NCBI RefSeq assembly: GCF_001189535.1 | Contig: NZ_CP012070.1 | Location: 3,100,001 to 3,164,000 of the forward strand | Direction: 5' to 3' | Source: Arsenicicoccus sp. oral taxon 190 | GTDB taxonomy: Bacteria; Actinomycetota; Actinomycetes; Actinomycetales; Dermatophilaceae | DNA: 64,000 nt | Shown here: one piece after another, positions 45,688 through 54,581 of the stretch | Layout of the letters: each line of letters starts with the position of its first letter | Numbering within the stretch: position 1 is the first letter of the stretch | Position numbers and translations under genes: made by a program | Notes under the pieces: model-generated | Seen by the model: the letters and a program-made list of their open reading frames with translations, nothing else | Databases searched by the model: none | What the model was told of the DNA's origin: nothing

Positions 45688-46181
45688 CGAGCGCTCAGAC
45701 CCTCGTCCTGGTCGCCGCCGTCGGGCGCAACCGGGCGCTCGGCCGCGACGGCCGGCTGCTGTGGCAGCTCCCCGGTGACCTGCCGCGCTTCAAGGCGCTG
45801 ACCACGGGGCGGCCCATGGTCGAGGGACGGCGCACCTACGACTCCATCGGCAAGGCCCTGCCGGGGCGGCGCACCATCGTCGTGACCCGGGACCCGTCCT
45901 GGAGCGCCCCGGACGCCGAGCGCGCCGGGTCCTTCGAGGAGGCGCTGGCCCTGGCCGGGCCGGGCGAGGTGTGCTGCGCGGGAGGCGGCGAGATCTACGC
46001 CCTCGCCCTGCCGCACGCCGACCGGCTCGAGCTGACGGAGGTCGACGACGCGCCCGCGGCCGACACGTTTTTCCCCGAGGTGGACTGGTCCCGCTGGAGG
46101 GAGGTGGCGCGGCAGGACGTCGGGGCCACCGCGGGCTCGCCGGCGTTCGCCTTCGTCACCTACGAGCGACGGCGGGGCTGA
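45684..46181 (+). CDS. folA: Dihydrofolate reductase
   Basis: A 165-residue enzyme regenerating tetrahydrofolate used by ThyA. The substrate acid lies in [13 protein letters not shown] (Asp near 29-30), the NADPH loop is [11 protein letters not shown], and [10 protein letters not shown] replaces the usual MGRxTWxSL; the residue before the Gly is Glu instead of Met. Translationally coupled to thyA. The unusual Glu is in the cofactor-binding region and could matter for inhibitor response. Confidence 0.94.
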   Translation: MTSAQTLVLVAAVGRNRALGRDGRLLWQLPGDLPRFKALTTGRPMVEGRRTYDSIGKALPGRRTIVVTRDPSWSAPDAERAGSFEEALALAGPGEVCCAGGGEIYALALPHADRLELTEVDDAPAADTFFPEVDWSRWREVARQDVGATAGSPAFAFVTYERRRG

Positions 46182-46183
46182 GC

Positions 46184-46567
46184 GTGCGCAACCGCACCGT
46201 CCTGCTGCTGATGCTGCCGGCGTTGGTCGCGAGCGCCGCCGTGGCCTTCGCCTGGACCCGGCCGCGGGAGCGTTCAGCGCTGGCCGCCGGAGAGCCGCGC
46301 GGGCGCGCCCTCGTGTGGCCGCTGACCCTCGCCGGCGCCCTCGCCGGGCTGGTCCTCGGGGCCGTGATCGGGGTGCTGGCCGGCCGGGCCGGCGGTCACG
46401 CCGACCTCGGGCGCGACGCGATGGACGGGACCTTCCTGCTGGTGCCCGGCATGATCGCCGGGCTCGGCGCCGGCTGGGCGCGGTGGCTCGCGATCACGGG
46501 CGTTCGTCGGCGCGCGGTGCGGCTGCCCCGCTGGCGGCCGTGGCGGTCGCGGCGGCCGCGTCGCTGA
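46184..46567 (+). CDS. Small membrane protein of unknown function
   Basis: A 127-residue protein with three hydrophobic segments (TVLLLMLPALVASAAVAFAW; PLTLAGALAGLVLGAVIGVLAG; GTFLLVPGMIAGLGAGWARWLAI) and an Arg-rich end (RRRAVRLPRWRPWRSRRPRR). The GTG start is 2 nt after the folA stop. The last 74 bp run antisense to the NAT pseudogene, which may explain the biased tail. No family recognised. Confidence 0.6.
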   Translation: MRNRTVLLLMLPALVASAAVAFAWTRPRERSALAAGEPRGRALVWPLTLAGALAGLVLGAVIGVLAGRAGGHADLGRDAMDGTFLLVPGMIAGLGAGWARWLAITGVRRRAVRLPRWRPWRSRRPRR

Positions 46568-47397
46568 GACCGGCGTTGTCCGTCGCCGTCGGCGCGGGGT
46601 CGGCGGTCAGGGCCCACAACCGGTCGAGCTCGTCTGACGTGAGCCCGGGCAGGCGCAGCCCGAAGCGGTCGCGCAGCTCGGCCACCCACGCCGTCTCGTC
46701 GGTGAGGTGCCGCACCTGCCACCCGCAGGCGGTCCGCACGCGCAGGGTGCGCAGGTGCAGCCGCTCCACCGCATCGGGGGTCCGGCGCTGCGCCCAGGGC
46801 GTCCGGCGGTAGGGCTAGGCGGGGTCCAGGGCGAGCCGTCGGTAGAGCGGCTCGAAGGACGCGAGGTCGACCGGCTCGTCGGTGAGCTCGACGGCGCGCA
46901 GCCCCGGGGACGCCGGTCGTGCTCGATCCGCCAGCGCCCTGGCGCGGGCGCGTCGACGCGGTAGCGGAACGGCCCCTGGGGTACTCCCCCGCGGCCAGCG
47001 GCAACGGGTCGCTGGGCCCGGTGCCGGTGCCGCAGTCGACCAGGAACCTCCCCTGCGGCAGCCGCACGGTCAGGACGCAGTGGTCGCCGACGTGCCCGCT
47101 CGCGGCGAGCTGGAAGGTCGACTGGGCGGTCGCGGCGTGCAGGGTGATGTCGAAGCCGAGCCGGTCGAGCAGCCAGCCCAGCGAGACGTTGAGCTGCATG
47201 CAGGCGCCGCCCTCGCCGGACAGCAGCGCGTCGACCAGCGCCGGCGGGGTCAGGTCCAGGACCCGGCCGCGCACCATCCACAGCGTGTCGTGGGCGAACC
47301 TGGCGGCGTGCGCCCGGTGGAGGCGGCGCAGGAAGGGCCGGGGCGCCTCGCCCTGGAGCCCCAGCTCGGCGAGGTAGCGCGACGACGTGCCGCTCAC
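46494..47397 (-). pseudogene. Arylamine N-acetyltransferase, frameshifted
   Basis: Three reading frames join to one NAT-like protein of about 300 residues. Frame 1 (from GTG 47397) gives FLRRLHRAHAARFAHDTLWM, the catalytic Cys in GEGGACMQLNVSLGWLLDRL, then GDHCVLTVRLPQGRFLVDCG (His and Asp of the triad) to AGEYP near 46980. A missing C in a C-run shifts to PQGPFRYRVDAPAPGRWRIE. A missing G near 46905 shifts again to LRAVELTDEPVDLASFEPLY. Then an in-frame TAG (about 46816) interrupts before PYRRTPWAQRRTP and VERLHLRTLRVRTACGWQVR, ending at 46494. Three independent lesions make a real pseudogene more likely than a single sequencing error. Confidence 0.8.
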
Positions 47398-47416
47398 GGT
47401 GCGACGGTATCCCCCG

Positions 47417-48196
47417 TCACCACCTGCCGAGCAGCTGGCCCCCGATCCGCACCACGAAACCGCTGACCACGACGATGAAGATGACCCGGACGAAGCCGGC
47501 GCCGCGGGACACCGCGGTCCGCGCCCCGAGGTAGCCGCCCGCGATGTTGGCGAGGCCCATGACCAGACCGATCGGCCACACCACCGCCCCGTGCGGGACG
47601 AAGACGACCAGCGCCGCCAGGTTGGTCGCGAAGTTGGCGATCTTGGCCTTGGCGCTGGCCTCGAGGAAGGCGTAGCCGGTGAGCCCGACCAGCGCGAAGA
47701 CGAAGAACGACCCGGTCCCCGGGCCGAGCGCGCCGTCGTAGAAGCCCACGGCGACGCCGATCATCAGGGCCGCCGCGAGGTGGTGCCGGCCGGAGAAGCG
47801 CAGCTGGGTGGCAGCGCCGAGGCTCGGCTTGAGGACGGTGTAGGAGCCGACCACGACGAGCGCCACGAGGATGATCGGGTTGAACGCCTCCTTGGGGATC
47901 CGCGTGGCGACGACCGCGCCGGCCGAGGACCCGGCGAAGGCCGCCAACGCCAGCGGGATCGCGGTGCGCAGGTCGGGCCGCACCCGGCGGTAGTAGGTGA
48001 TCGCGCTGGTCGAGGTGCCGCAGATCGAGGCGAGCTTGTTGGTCGCGAGGATCTGGGCGGGCGAGGCGCCGGGCAGGCCGAGGAGCAGCGCCGGCAGCTG
48101 GATCAGGCCGCCGCCGCCGACGACGGCGTCGACCCAGCCCGCACCGAACGCGGCCGCCACGAGGAGGAGGACGACCTGCAGCGACAGCTCACCCAC
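47417..48196 (-). CDS. TauE/SafE family sulfite/organosulfonate exporter-like protein
   Basis: A 259-residue membrane protein (TSUP family, PF01925) with about eight helices and the two family repeats GAGWVDAVVGGGGLIQLPALLL and GVAVGFYDGALGPGTGSFFVFALV. TSUP proteins move sulfur- or carbon-containing anions; the substrate here is unknown. GTG start overlaps the HAD gene by 8 bp. Confidence 0.86.
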   Translation of the reverse strand: MGELSLQVVLLLVAAAFGAGWVDAVVGGGGLIQLPALLLGLPGASPAQILATNKLASICGTSTSAITYYRRVRPDLRTAIPLALAAFAGSSAGAVVATRIPKEAFNPIILVALVVVGSYTVLKPSLGAATQLRFSGRHHLAAALMIGVAVGFYDGALGPGTGSFFVFALVGLTGYAFLEASAKAKIANFATNLAALVVFVPHGAVVWPIGLVMGLANIAGGYLGARTAVSRGAGFVRVIFIVVVSGFVVRIGGQLLGRW

Positions 48197-48914
48197 GCGC
48201 GCACCACCGGTCCACGATGGTGAGGACGTCGAGGAGCTCGTGCGCGACGGCGTCGGGCTCCGCCTCGTGGGACACCTGCTGCTCGACCGGGATGCGCGAG
48301 TGGGGCACCCAGATCGCCCGCATCCCCACCTGCTGCGGCCCGTGGACGTCCTCGAAGGACCGGTCCCCCACGTAGACGCACCGCTGCGGCGCCACCCCGA
48401 CCGCGCGCGCCGCGGCGAGGAAGGCCTCGGGGTGCGGCTTGGCCCAGGGGATCTCGCTGGAGTAGACGTCGGCGTCGATGAGGTGGTCCACCCCGTCGCG
48501 CGCGAAGATCGCGCGGTGGTAGTCGCGGGTCCAGATCGTGTTGGACAGCACCCCCACCCGGATCCCCCTGTCCCGCAGGCTGGCCCACAGCAGCTCGACC
48601 TGCGGGTCGGTGATGGTGTGCGTCTCCCAGAAGGACTCGTAGGCGGCCAGGCCGGCGAGCGTCGCCTCGGCCTGCGGGTCCAGCCCGGCCCCGGTGAGCA
48701 GCTCGGCGATGCGGCCGGACTCGTGGCTGGTCCGGGACCGCCGCCACAGCTCGTCCTCGGCGAGCAGCATCCGGCCCGCGAGCTCGTCGAGGGCGCACGC
48801 CATGGTGCCGTAGCCGCGCGCGAACTCGACCCATTGCCGGTGCAGGTCGACGTCGTGCCAGGGGGTGAGGGTGCCGCCCCAGTCGAAGATGACGGCACCC
48901 ACCGGCGAGGCCAC
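48189..48914 (-). CDS. HAD superfamily hydrolase
   Basis: A 241-residue phosphatase-like protein. The nucleophile motif is VIFDWGGTLTPW: Asp11 is present, but the general-acid Asp two residues later is Gly, as in a known DxGGT subgroup. Motif II is VGVLSNTIW, motif III Lys is in WAKPHPEAFLAAA, motif IV is VYVGDRSFEDVHG. A helical cap lies near 25-90. Substrate unknown; the Gly substitution raises the possibility of a non-phosphatase activity. GTG start. Confidence 0.87.
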   Translation of the reverse strand: MASPVGAVIFDWGGTLTPWHDVDLHRQWVEFARGYGTMACALDELAGRMLLAEDELWRRSRTSHESGRIAELLTGAGLDPQAEATLAGLAAYESFWETHTITDPQVELLWASLRDRGIRVGVLSNTIWTRDYHRAIFARDGVDHLIDADVYSSEIPWAKPHPEAFLAAARAVGVAPQRCVYVGDRSFEDVHGPQQVGMRAIWVPHSRIPVEQQVSHEAEPDAVAHELLDVLTIVDRWCARG

Positions 48915-48940
48915 CGGGGCGGCCCCGCCGGAGGGACCCG

Positions 48941-50743
48941 TCAGGACCGCACCTCGGCGACCACGGCCGCGACGACGTCGTCCACGGGCACCTCGCGACG
49001 GTCACCCGAGCGTCGGTCCTTGATCTCGACGGTGCCGTCCGCGAGGCCCTTGCCGACGACGACGATCGTGGGGACGCCGATCAGCTCGGCGTCCTTGAAC
49101 TTCACCCCCGGGCTGACCTTGCCGGCCCGGTCGTCGTAGAGCACGGTCAGGCCCTGCGCGGCGAGGTCGGCCGTGACCTGGCCGGCCGTGACGAAGAGCT
49201 CGTCACCCTTGCCGGCGGCGATGACGTGGACGTCGGCGGGGGCGACGTTGCGGGGCCACACGAGGCCGACCTCGTCGTGGTTGGCCTCGGCGATCGCCGC
49301 GACGGCGCGCGAGACGCCGATCCCGTAGGACCCCATCGTGACGGTGACGAGCTTGCCGTTCTCGTCGAGGACCTTCAGCCCGAGGGCCTCGGCATACTTG
49401 CGGCCCAGCTGGAAGATGTGGCCCATCTCGATGCCGCGCGCGGTCCGCAGCGTCCCGGCGCCGTCCGGCGCGACGTCGCCGTCCCGCACCTCGGCGGCCT
49501 GCACCGTCCCGTCGGCGGTGAAGTCGCGGCCGTGCACGAGGTTGATCACGTGCACGCCGGGCTTGTTGGCCCCGGTCGCCCAGGAGGACCCCTCCGCCAC
49601 GCGCGGGTCGAGCAGGTAGCGGATCCCGCTGCGGGACACCACCGCCCCGGACTCGTCGCGCTCGACGGTCTCGCCGAGCACGCCGGGCCCGATGTAGCCG
49701 CGGACGAGCTGCGGGTGGGCGGCGAAGTCGGCCTCGGTGAACTCCTCGACCTCGGCCGGCGCGACCTGCGCCTCCAGGCGCTTGAGGTCGACCTGGCGGT
49801 CGCCGGGCAGCCCGACGACCAGCGGCTCACGGGTGCCGTCCGGCTGGACGAGCATGACGACGACGTTCTTGAGGGTGTCGGCGGCGGTCCAGGCGCGGCC
49901 GTCGTGGCGCGGGTGCTGGGTGTTGAGCACGTCCACGAGGGTCTCGATGGTGGGGGTGTCCGGGGTGTCGACCTCCTGCGCGGCGGGCACCCCGGAGGCG
50001 TCGAGGGGCTCGGCCTGCGGCACGACGACGGCCTCGACGTTGGCGGCATACCCGGACTCGTCGCGCACGAAGGTGTCCTCGCCCACGTCGCTGATCGCCA
50101 GGAACTCCTCGCTCGCCGAGCCGCCCATCGCGCCGGAGGTGGCCTGCACGATGACGTAGTCGAAGCCGAGCCGGTCGAAGATCTTGACGTAGGCGTCGCG
50201 GTGGGCGTCGTAGGACTTCTGCAGGCCCTCGTCGGAGACGTCGAAGGAGTAGGAGTCCTTCATGATGAACTCCCGGCCGCGCAGCAGCCCGGCGCGGGGA
50301 CGGGCCTCGTCGCGGTACTTCGTCTGGATCTGGTAGATCGCCAGCGGCAGGTCCTTGTAGGAGCTGTAGAGGTCCTTGACCGCGAGGGTGAACATCTCCT
50401 CGTGGGTCGGGCCCAGCAGCATGTCGGTGCCCTTGCGGTCCTGCAGCCGGAAGAGGTTGTCGCCGTACTCCGTCCAGCGCCCCGACGCCTCGTAGGGCTC
50501 GCGCGGCAGCAGCGCCGGGAAGCTCAGCTCCTGGGAGATCTGGTCCATCTCCTCGCGCACGATGTCCTCGACGCGGCGCAGCACCCGCAGCCCGAGCGGC
50601 AGCCAGCTGTAGACCCCGGGGGCGGCGCGGCGGATGTAGCCGGCGCGCACCAGCAGCTTGTGGCCGGGCAGCTCGGCGTCGGCCGGGTCCTCGCGCAGGG
50701 TCCGCAGGAAGAGGGACGACATGCGCATGACGGCACCGGTCAC
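48941..50743 (-). CDS. proS: Prolyl-tRNA synthetase, bacterial type
   Basis: A 600-residue class II synthetase. Motif 1 region [20 protein letters not shown], motif 2 [23 protein letters not shown], the YbaK-like editing insertion (about 225-410), motif 3 [16 protein letters not shown] and an anticodon-binding C-terminus are all present. The GTG start has AGGAG 6 nt upstream; two further in-frame ATGs follow within 8 codons. It lies near the dxr-ispG cluster, as in many actinobacteria. Confidence 0.96.
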   Translation of the reverse strand: MTGAVMRMSSLFLRTLREDPADAELPGHKLLVRAGYIRRAAPGVYSWLPLGLRVLRRVEDIVREEMDQISQELSFPALLPREPYEASGRWTEYGDNLFRLQDRKGTDMLLGPTHEEMFTLAVKDLYSSYKDLPLAIYQIQTKYRDEARPRAGLLRGREFIMKDSYSFDVSDEGLQKSYDAHRDAYVKIFDRLGFDYVIVQATSGAMGGSASEEFLAISDVGEDTFVRDESGYAANVEAVVVPQAEPLDASGVPAAQEVDTPDTPTIETLVDVLNTQHPRHDGRAWTAADTLKNVVVMLVQPDGTREPLVVGLPGDRQVDLKRLEAQVAPAEVEEFTEADFAAHPQLVRGYIGPGVLGETVERDESGAVVSRSGIRYLLDPRVAEGSSWATGANKPGVHVINLVHGRDFTADGTVQAAEVRDGDVAPDGAGTLRTARGIEMGHIFQLGRKYAEALGLKVLDENGKLVTVTMGSYGIGVSRAVAAIAEANHDEVGLVWPRNVAPADVHVIAAGKGDELFVTAGQVTADLAAQGLTVLYDDRAGKVSPGVKFKDAELIGVPTIVVVGKGLADGTVEIKDRRSGDRREVPVDDVVAAVVAEVRS

Positions 50744-50905
50744 GGTGTGCTCCTAGGTCTGGGGTCGGCGGCCCCGGTCGGGTGGGCCGGGTCGGTCCGC
50801 AGCAGGATATCGGCCGTATGACGAAGCCCACGACCGAGATCGCCCCCCGGCCCCGCCGTGGCTGCGGCGCCCCGGAGTAGCCTCGAGGTGCGAGAGGAGG
50901 GGTCG

Positions 50906-52468
50906 ATGGACGAGGACATGGGGGCGGGGGACGGCCCCGGGCCCGGCGGGCCGACCGCCACCACCCTGGACGCCGAGCTGGTGGCCGCGGCCGGCGCGCT
51001 GCAGGCCGCGCTGGAGCGAGCCACCACGGCGCACCTGCGGCTGGGGCAGGCCATCGCGGCGGACCGCTCGTGGTCCCGACCCGGCGACGCGGTGGCGGAC
51101 GAGGTGCGGGCGCGGCGCACCGACGTGGGGCTCTACGCCACCGGGCTGCTGGTCGACCAGCTCCGCTCGGAGGCGCAGACGGCGGCGGAGCGCTTCCCCC
51201 GGATCGGGCCGGCCGGGGAGCCGGTGCTGCCGGTCCCCCGCGACGGCGACCCCGGGACCGTCTCCCGGTGGTGGCACGACCTCGACCCGGGCGACCAGGA
51301 GGAGGTGCTGGTCCGGCACGCCGCGTGGGCCGGTCGGGCCGACGGGCTCCCCGCCGCCGTCCGCCACGCCGCCAACCTGCAGGTGCTCGACGCGGAGATC
51401 GCCCGCCGCTCCCAGGTTGTCGACGTGGACTCCGACGCGCCCGCCGACGAGGCCACCGTCGAGGAGCAGCGCGACCTGCGGGGCCTGCTCAAGATCAAGG
51501 CGCTCTTCACCGACCCCGCCTCGTCCCCGCCGACCCCGGACGGCCTCACCCAGGTGACCACCCCGCTGCAGGAGCGGTTCCTCTACCTGCTGGACGCCTC
51601 GAGCTATCCGCTCAAGACCGCCATCGCCCTCGGCGACCCCGACCGCAGCGACCACGTCGTGGTGCACGTGCCCGGCACCACCACGACCGTGGACCTGCGG
51701 CTGTACCGCGAGGCGGCGTGGACGTCCTGGCTGCGCGACGAGACGGCGCGGCTGCTCGGCGACGGCGACCCCGACACGCGGGGGCGCGTGTCGGTGATCG
51801 ACTGGATCGGCTACCAGGCGCCATACGACATCGCCACCCGAAAAGCCCTGGGCGACACCGGGATGCGGGTCCTCGTGCCGGGCGAGGCGTCGGACCCGCG
51901 ATACGCCCAGGAGGCGGCCCCGCGGCTGGCCCGCTGCCTGCAGGGGGTCCGGGTCGTGGCGCCGACGGCGAGGCTCGTGGCGTCGGGGCACTCCTACGGC
52001 GCGTCCGCGATGGGCCTCGCGCTCACCGAGCTGGCGCGGCAGGGGCACCGGGTCGTGGATGCGGTCATGACGGCGGGGGCGCCGGGGGTGTTCGCGACCG
52101 ACCTGCCGGCGCTGGGGCTCGGGCCCGGCACGCTCTACGCCTGCGTGGCTCCCGGCGACCTGATCGGGATGCTCGGCGTCTTCGGCGTCGAGGTGCTGCG
52201 GATCACAGGCGTCACCCAGCTGTCGACGACCGCCCGCCGCGTCGTCTACCCCGACGCGTCGTGGAGCGTGCTGCGCCCGCCGGTCGGGCACGAGCAGTAC
52301 TACCACCGCGGCACGACGAGCCTCTACAACCTCGCGGCGGTGGCGGCCGGGGCGACCGATCGGGTGCGGGTGACGAGCCGGCCCTGGGCGATGCTCACCG
52401 GCGGTGCGTCCCGGGCCACGGGACGCACCGCCGGTCCACCGGAGCCGCTGTCGGACCTGCAGGACTGA
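50906..52468 (+). CDS. Alpha/beta hydrolase of the DUF1023 family
   Basis: A 520-residue protein with an N-terminal helical region (about 1-200) and a C-terminal DUF1023 alpha/beta-hydrolase fold with nucleophile elbow ASGHSYGASAMGLAL (Ser363), preceded by HVVVHVPGTTTTVDL. The His in PVGHEQYYHRGT likely completes the triad. No signal peptide. GAGAGGAGG precedes the ATG at 50906; an upstream in-frame start lacks support. Substrate unknown; the family often sits with secretion-associated or peptidoglycan genes. Confidence 0.83.
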   Translation: MDEDMGAGDGPGPGGPTATTLDAELVAAAGALQAALERATTAHLRLGQAIAADRSWSRPGDAVADEVRARRTDVGLYATGLLVDQLRSEAQTAAERFPRIGPAGEPVLPVPRDGDPGTVSRWWHDLDPGDQEEVLVRHAAWAGRADGLPAAVRHAANLQVLDAEIARRSQVVDVDSDAPADEATVEEQRDLRGLLKIKALFTDPASSPPTPDGLTQVTTPLQERFLYLLDASSYPLKTAIALGDPDRSDHVVVHVPGTTTTVDLRLYREAAWTSWLRDETARLLGDGDPDTRGRVSVIDWIGYQAPYDIATRKALGDTGMRVLVPGEASDPRYAQEAAPRLARCLQGVRVVAPTARLVASGHSYGASAMGLALTELARQGHRVVDAVMTAGAPGVFATDLPALGLGPGTLYACVAPGDLIGMLGVFGVEVLRITGVTQLSTTARRVVYPDASWSVLRPPVGHEQYYHRGTTSLYNLAAVAAGATDRVRVTSRPWAMLTGGASRATGRTAGPPEPLSDLQD

Positions 52469-52505
52469 GCAGCGCAGCCGGCCGAGCTGGGATGCGAGTG
52501 GGGAC

Positions 52506-52937
52506 TCAGTCCAGCGGCTTGCCCCGGGTCTCGGGCATCGTGAGGATGATCAGCGTCGCCACCGCGGCGACGGCCGACACGATCCAGAAGAACGCGTCGC
52601 CGCGCCCGTGCTGGTTGAGCCAGGTGATGAGGTATGGCGCACCGCCCCCGAAGACCGCCACGGTGATGTTGTACCAGGCACCGATGCCCGTCGAGCGGAC
52701 CTCCGTCGGGGAGAGCTCGGCCATGATCGCGGGCAGGATGCACGACGCGAAGGCGAAGGCGCCCATCCCGAGGACGTAGGATGAAGGGGATCCGCCAGCC
52801 GAACTCCGCCATCCGCTCGGCGCCGAGGCCGCGGGTCAGCACGAAGCCGAGGGTGGTGGCCAGCAGCAGCGCCGCGCCGGTCCCGGGGAGGCGGGCGGTG
52901 GGGCGGTGTGGTCGTGGCTCGGTGCGAGGGTGCTCAT
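52506..52937 (-). pseudogene. MFS transporter remnant (metabolite:H+ symporter/ProP-like)
   Basis: Three fragments of one transporter are collapsed together. The start MSTLAPSHDHTAPPPASPG (ATG at 52937, AGGAG upstream) is joined in another frame to TGAALLLATTLGFVLTRGLG...EFGWRIPFIL, normally about residue 180-220. This joins in a third frame to MGAFAFASCILPAIMAELSP...TMPETRGKPLD, the C-terminal end. About two thirds of a 430-residue protein is missing through two internal deletions. It cannot transport. Confidence 0.8.
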
Positions 52938-53081
52938 GGCGACTCCTGGTGCGGTGACCGCCCATGAGGGTGGCGGCCGGGTCGGAGACGTCACCTCGTT
53001 CCCTCCCGGGCGGGGGCTCGGACCGAGGGCCTGACGCCGGTGCCGCTCGCTGTCGAGCAGCTCCACCACCGAGGGTGTTGC

Positions 53082-53096
53082 TTGACGCGGCGTCAA
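53082..53096. promoter_or_regulatory. MerR-like operator/promoter dyad upstream of the MFS remnant
   Basis: TTGACG-CGG-CGTCAA is a perfect inverted repeat overlapping a -35-like TTGACG in both directions, the kind of dyad bound by MerR-type activators. It lies 145 bp before the decayed MFS start. No MerR gene is in the window. Confidence 0.4.
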
Positions 53097-53190
53097 CGGA
53101 ACGGCCGGGCGAGCGTGCGCGCGGCGAGCGGTCACGCCCTCCCGACGGACGGTCGGTAACCGTATGTTCACTCACCGCTCGCGCTCCCGC

Positions 53191-54045
53191 TCACAGCAGG
53201 ACGGTGCTGAACTCCCCCACCTGACGCATACCGATGCGGTCGTAGGTCGCCCGGGCCGGGGCGTTGAAGTCGTTGACGTAGAGCGACACGGTCCGGGCGG
53301 TGTCGGCCAGGACGGCCTCCACCACGGCGGCCATCAGCGGCACCGCGAGGCCCTGGCCGCGCAGCGCGGGCGCCAGCCACACGCCCTGGACCTGGGCGAC
53401 GCCGAGGGCGACGCTGCCGACGTCGGCCTTGAAGGCGACCTGCGAGCCCTGCATCATCACGAAGGTGCGCCCCTGCTCGACCAGCGCCGCCACCGACCGG
53501 CGGTAGGCCGCCGAGGACCCTGAGTAGGGCGGGTAGCCGATCTCGTCGGTGAACATCGCGGCGGCCGCGGGGACCACGGCGTCGACCTCCTGCGGTCGGG
53601 CCGGGCGCACCCGCGGGTCCGGGGTGATACCCAGCCGGCTCGGCGGGGTGCTCGTGGACAACAACGGCTGCACGGCCCGTATGGCGCGCGGGGTCCCCCA
53701 GGTCGGGGTCAGGCCCGACCACAGCGCGGCCACCGGTCCGGCGGGGCCGAAGAGGGAGGAGGCCCACCGGCTGCGCCGCCGCAGCCGGCCCACCACGGCG
53801 GGGACCTGGTCCTCGTCCAGCTCGACGGGGACGACGTTGGCCCCGGCCCACACCAGGGAGCGGTAGCCGAGCGGCGCGTCGCGGTCCACGAGGCCGAGCA
53901 GGGAGCCGGGTTGGGTGCGCAGCGCCCCCTCGAGGATCCGGGCCGCCACGAAGACGTGGGCGTCCGGGTCGCGATGGCAGATGGCGAGTGCGGCGTCCTC
54001 GTCGGCCGGGCCCAGCGGCTGGACGGGAGAACGCGAGCGCAGCAT
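53191..54045 (-). CDS. DUF4081-GNAT family N-acetyltransferase
   Basis: A 284-residue protein. The N-terminal DUF4081 domain (LRSRSPVQPLGPADEDAALAICHRDPDAHVFVAARILEG) is followed by a GNAT domain (about 140-284) with the acetyl-CoA loop VQGVWLAPALRGQGLAVPLM and SLYVNDFNAPARATYDRIGMRQVGEF. It is often encoded near ispG and proS in actinobacteria; the acceptor is unknown. The start is set by family similarity (MLRSRS); GGGGG sits almost against the ATG. A terminator-bearing leader lies 60 nt upstream on the same strand, suggesting attenuation. Confidence 0.87.
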   Translation of the reverse strand: MLRSRSPVQPLGPADEDAALAICHRDPDAHVFVAARILEGALRTQPGSLLGLVDRDAPLGYRSLVWAGANVVPVELDEDQVPAVVGRLRRRSRWASSLFGPAGPVAALWSGLTPTWGTPRAIRAVQPLLSTSTPPSRLGITPDPRVRPARPQEVDAVVPAAAAMFTDEIGYPPYSGSSAAYRRSVAALVEQGRTFVMMQGSQVAFKADVGSVALGVAQVQGVWLAPALRGQGLAVPLMAAVVEAVLADTARTVSLYVNDFNAPARATYDRIGMRQVGEFSTVLL

Positions 54046-54105
54046 CCCCCTACTGTCGCCGCTGCGACCAGCCTTGTCACGCCGCCACCACGGCGGCACA
54101 AGCAG

Positions 54106-54142
54106 AAAAAGGCCCCGCCCCGGCTGCTGCCGGGCGAGGCCT
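54106..54142 (-). terminator. Intrinsic terminator with T-tract, minus strand
   Basis: On the minus strand AGGCCTCGCCCGG, loop CAGCAG, CCGGGGCGGGGCCT (54142-54110) is followed directly by TTTTT (54110-54106). Strong stems with T-tracts are rare in this GC-rich window. It ends a transcript starting in the 54.2-kb region, 60 nt before the GNAT start codon. Confidence 0.8.
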
Positions 54143-54253
54143 CTTCTGGCGGTGCGGGACGAGGTCCCGCACGGTCGCCCCACCGGCGCCGGGGGCAGCG
54201 CCCATCTCGCTGCGTCCCCGATCGACCCCCATCTGGCCGTGCCGGAAAGGACG
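54106..54253 (-). ncRNA. Candidate structured leader/attenuator or small RNA
   Basis: About 150 nt of minus-strand sequence bounded by a TATCGT -10-like hexamer (54265-54260) and the intrinsic terminator. Internal pairings include GCGTCC with GGACGC, GCAGCG with CGCUGC (7-nt loop), a perfect 9-bp hairpin GTGCGGGAC-ctc-GTCCCGCAC, and the terminator stem. No convincing protein is encoded. It is either the attenuated leader of the GNAT gene or an independent small RNA. I could not match it to a known RNA family. Confidence 0.5.
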
Positions 54254-54449
54254 CCTACCACGATACCCAACACTTCGACGTCGAAATGCACGCCGGGAGC
54301 GTCCAGGCTGTGACCTTGACCACCAGCCACGTCGGGCGGTGCCCCACAGCGCTGCTCACGCTGCGTCACCGTTGGCCCTACTCAGCGTGATGAATATATA
54401 TACGTACTGTAGCGTTGTCGCCTGATTGGGCCTATCTGAGATCGTAATA

Positions 54450-54579
54450 GAACCTTCATACTCGGTGGTGTGCCACAGACGGTCCGTCTGTGGTTACTCT
54501 CTGTAACACCCCTGCCGGTGCTGCGCGGTCGCGGACCCGTCGGCGCCCAGGCCCCCTCACCCTCCCTCGTTGAAGGTTC
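54450..54579 (+). promoter_or_regulatory. Leader with anti-Shine-Dalgarno pairing and palindrome
   Basis: GAACCTTCA (54450-54458) is exactly complementary to TGAAGGTTC (54571-54579), which contains the GAAGG ribosome-binding site of the downstream ATG at 54582. Between them is a 10-1-10 palindrome (CCACAGACGG at 54473-54482, CCGTCTGTGG at 54484-54493) overlapping a GTTAC-tctct-GTAAC dyad (54493-54507). Folding could hide the ribosome-binding site. An AT-rich block at 54390-54412 is a plausible promoter. Confidence 0.5.
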
Positions 54580-54581
54580 AC

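Noticed and set aside
54274..54285. TTCGACGTCGAA palindrome near the candidate ncRNA promoter as a LexA box
   Set aside because: It lacks the GAAC-N4-GTTC core and required spacing; at most it is an unassigned dyad.
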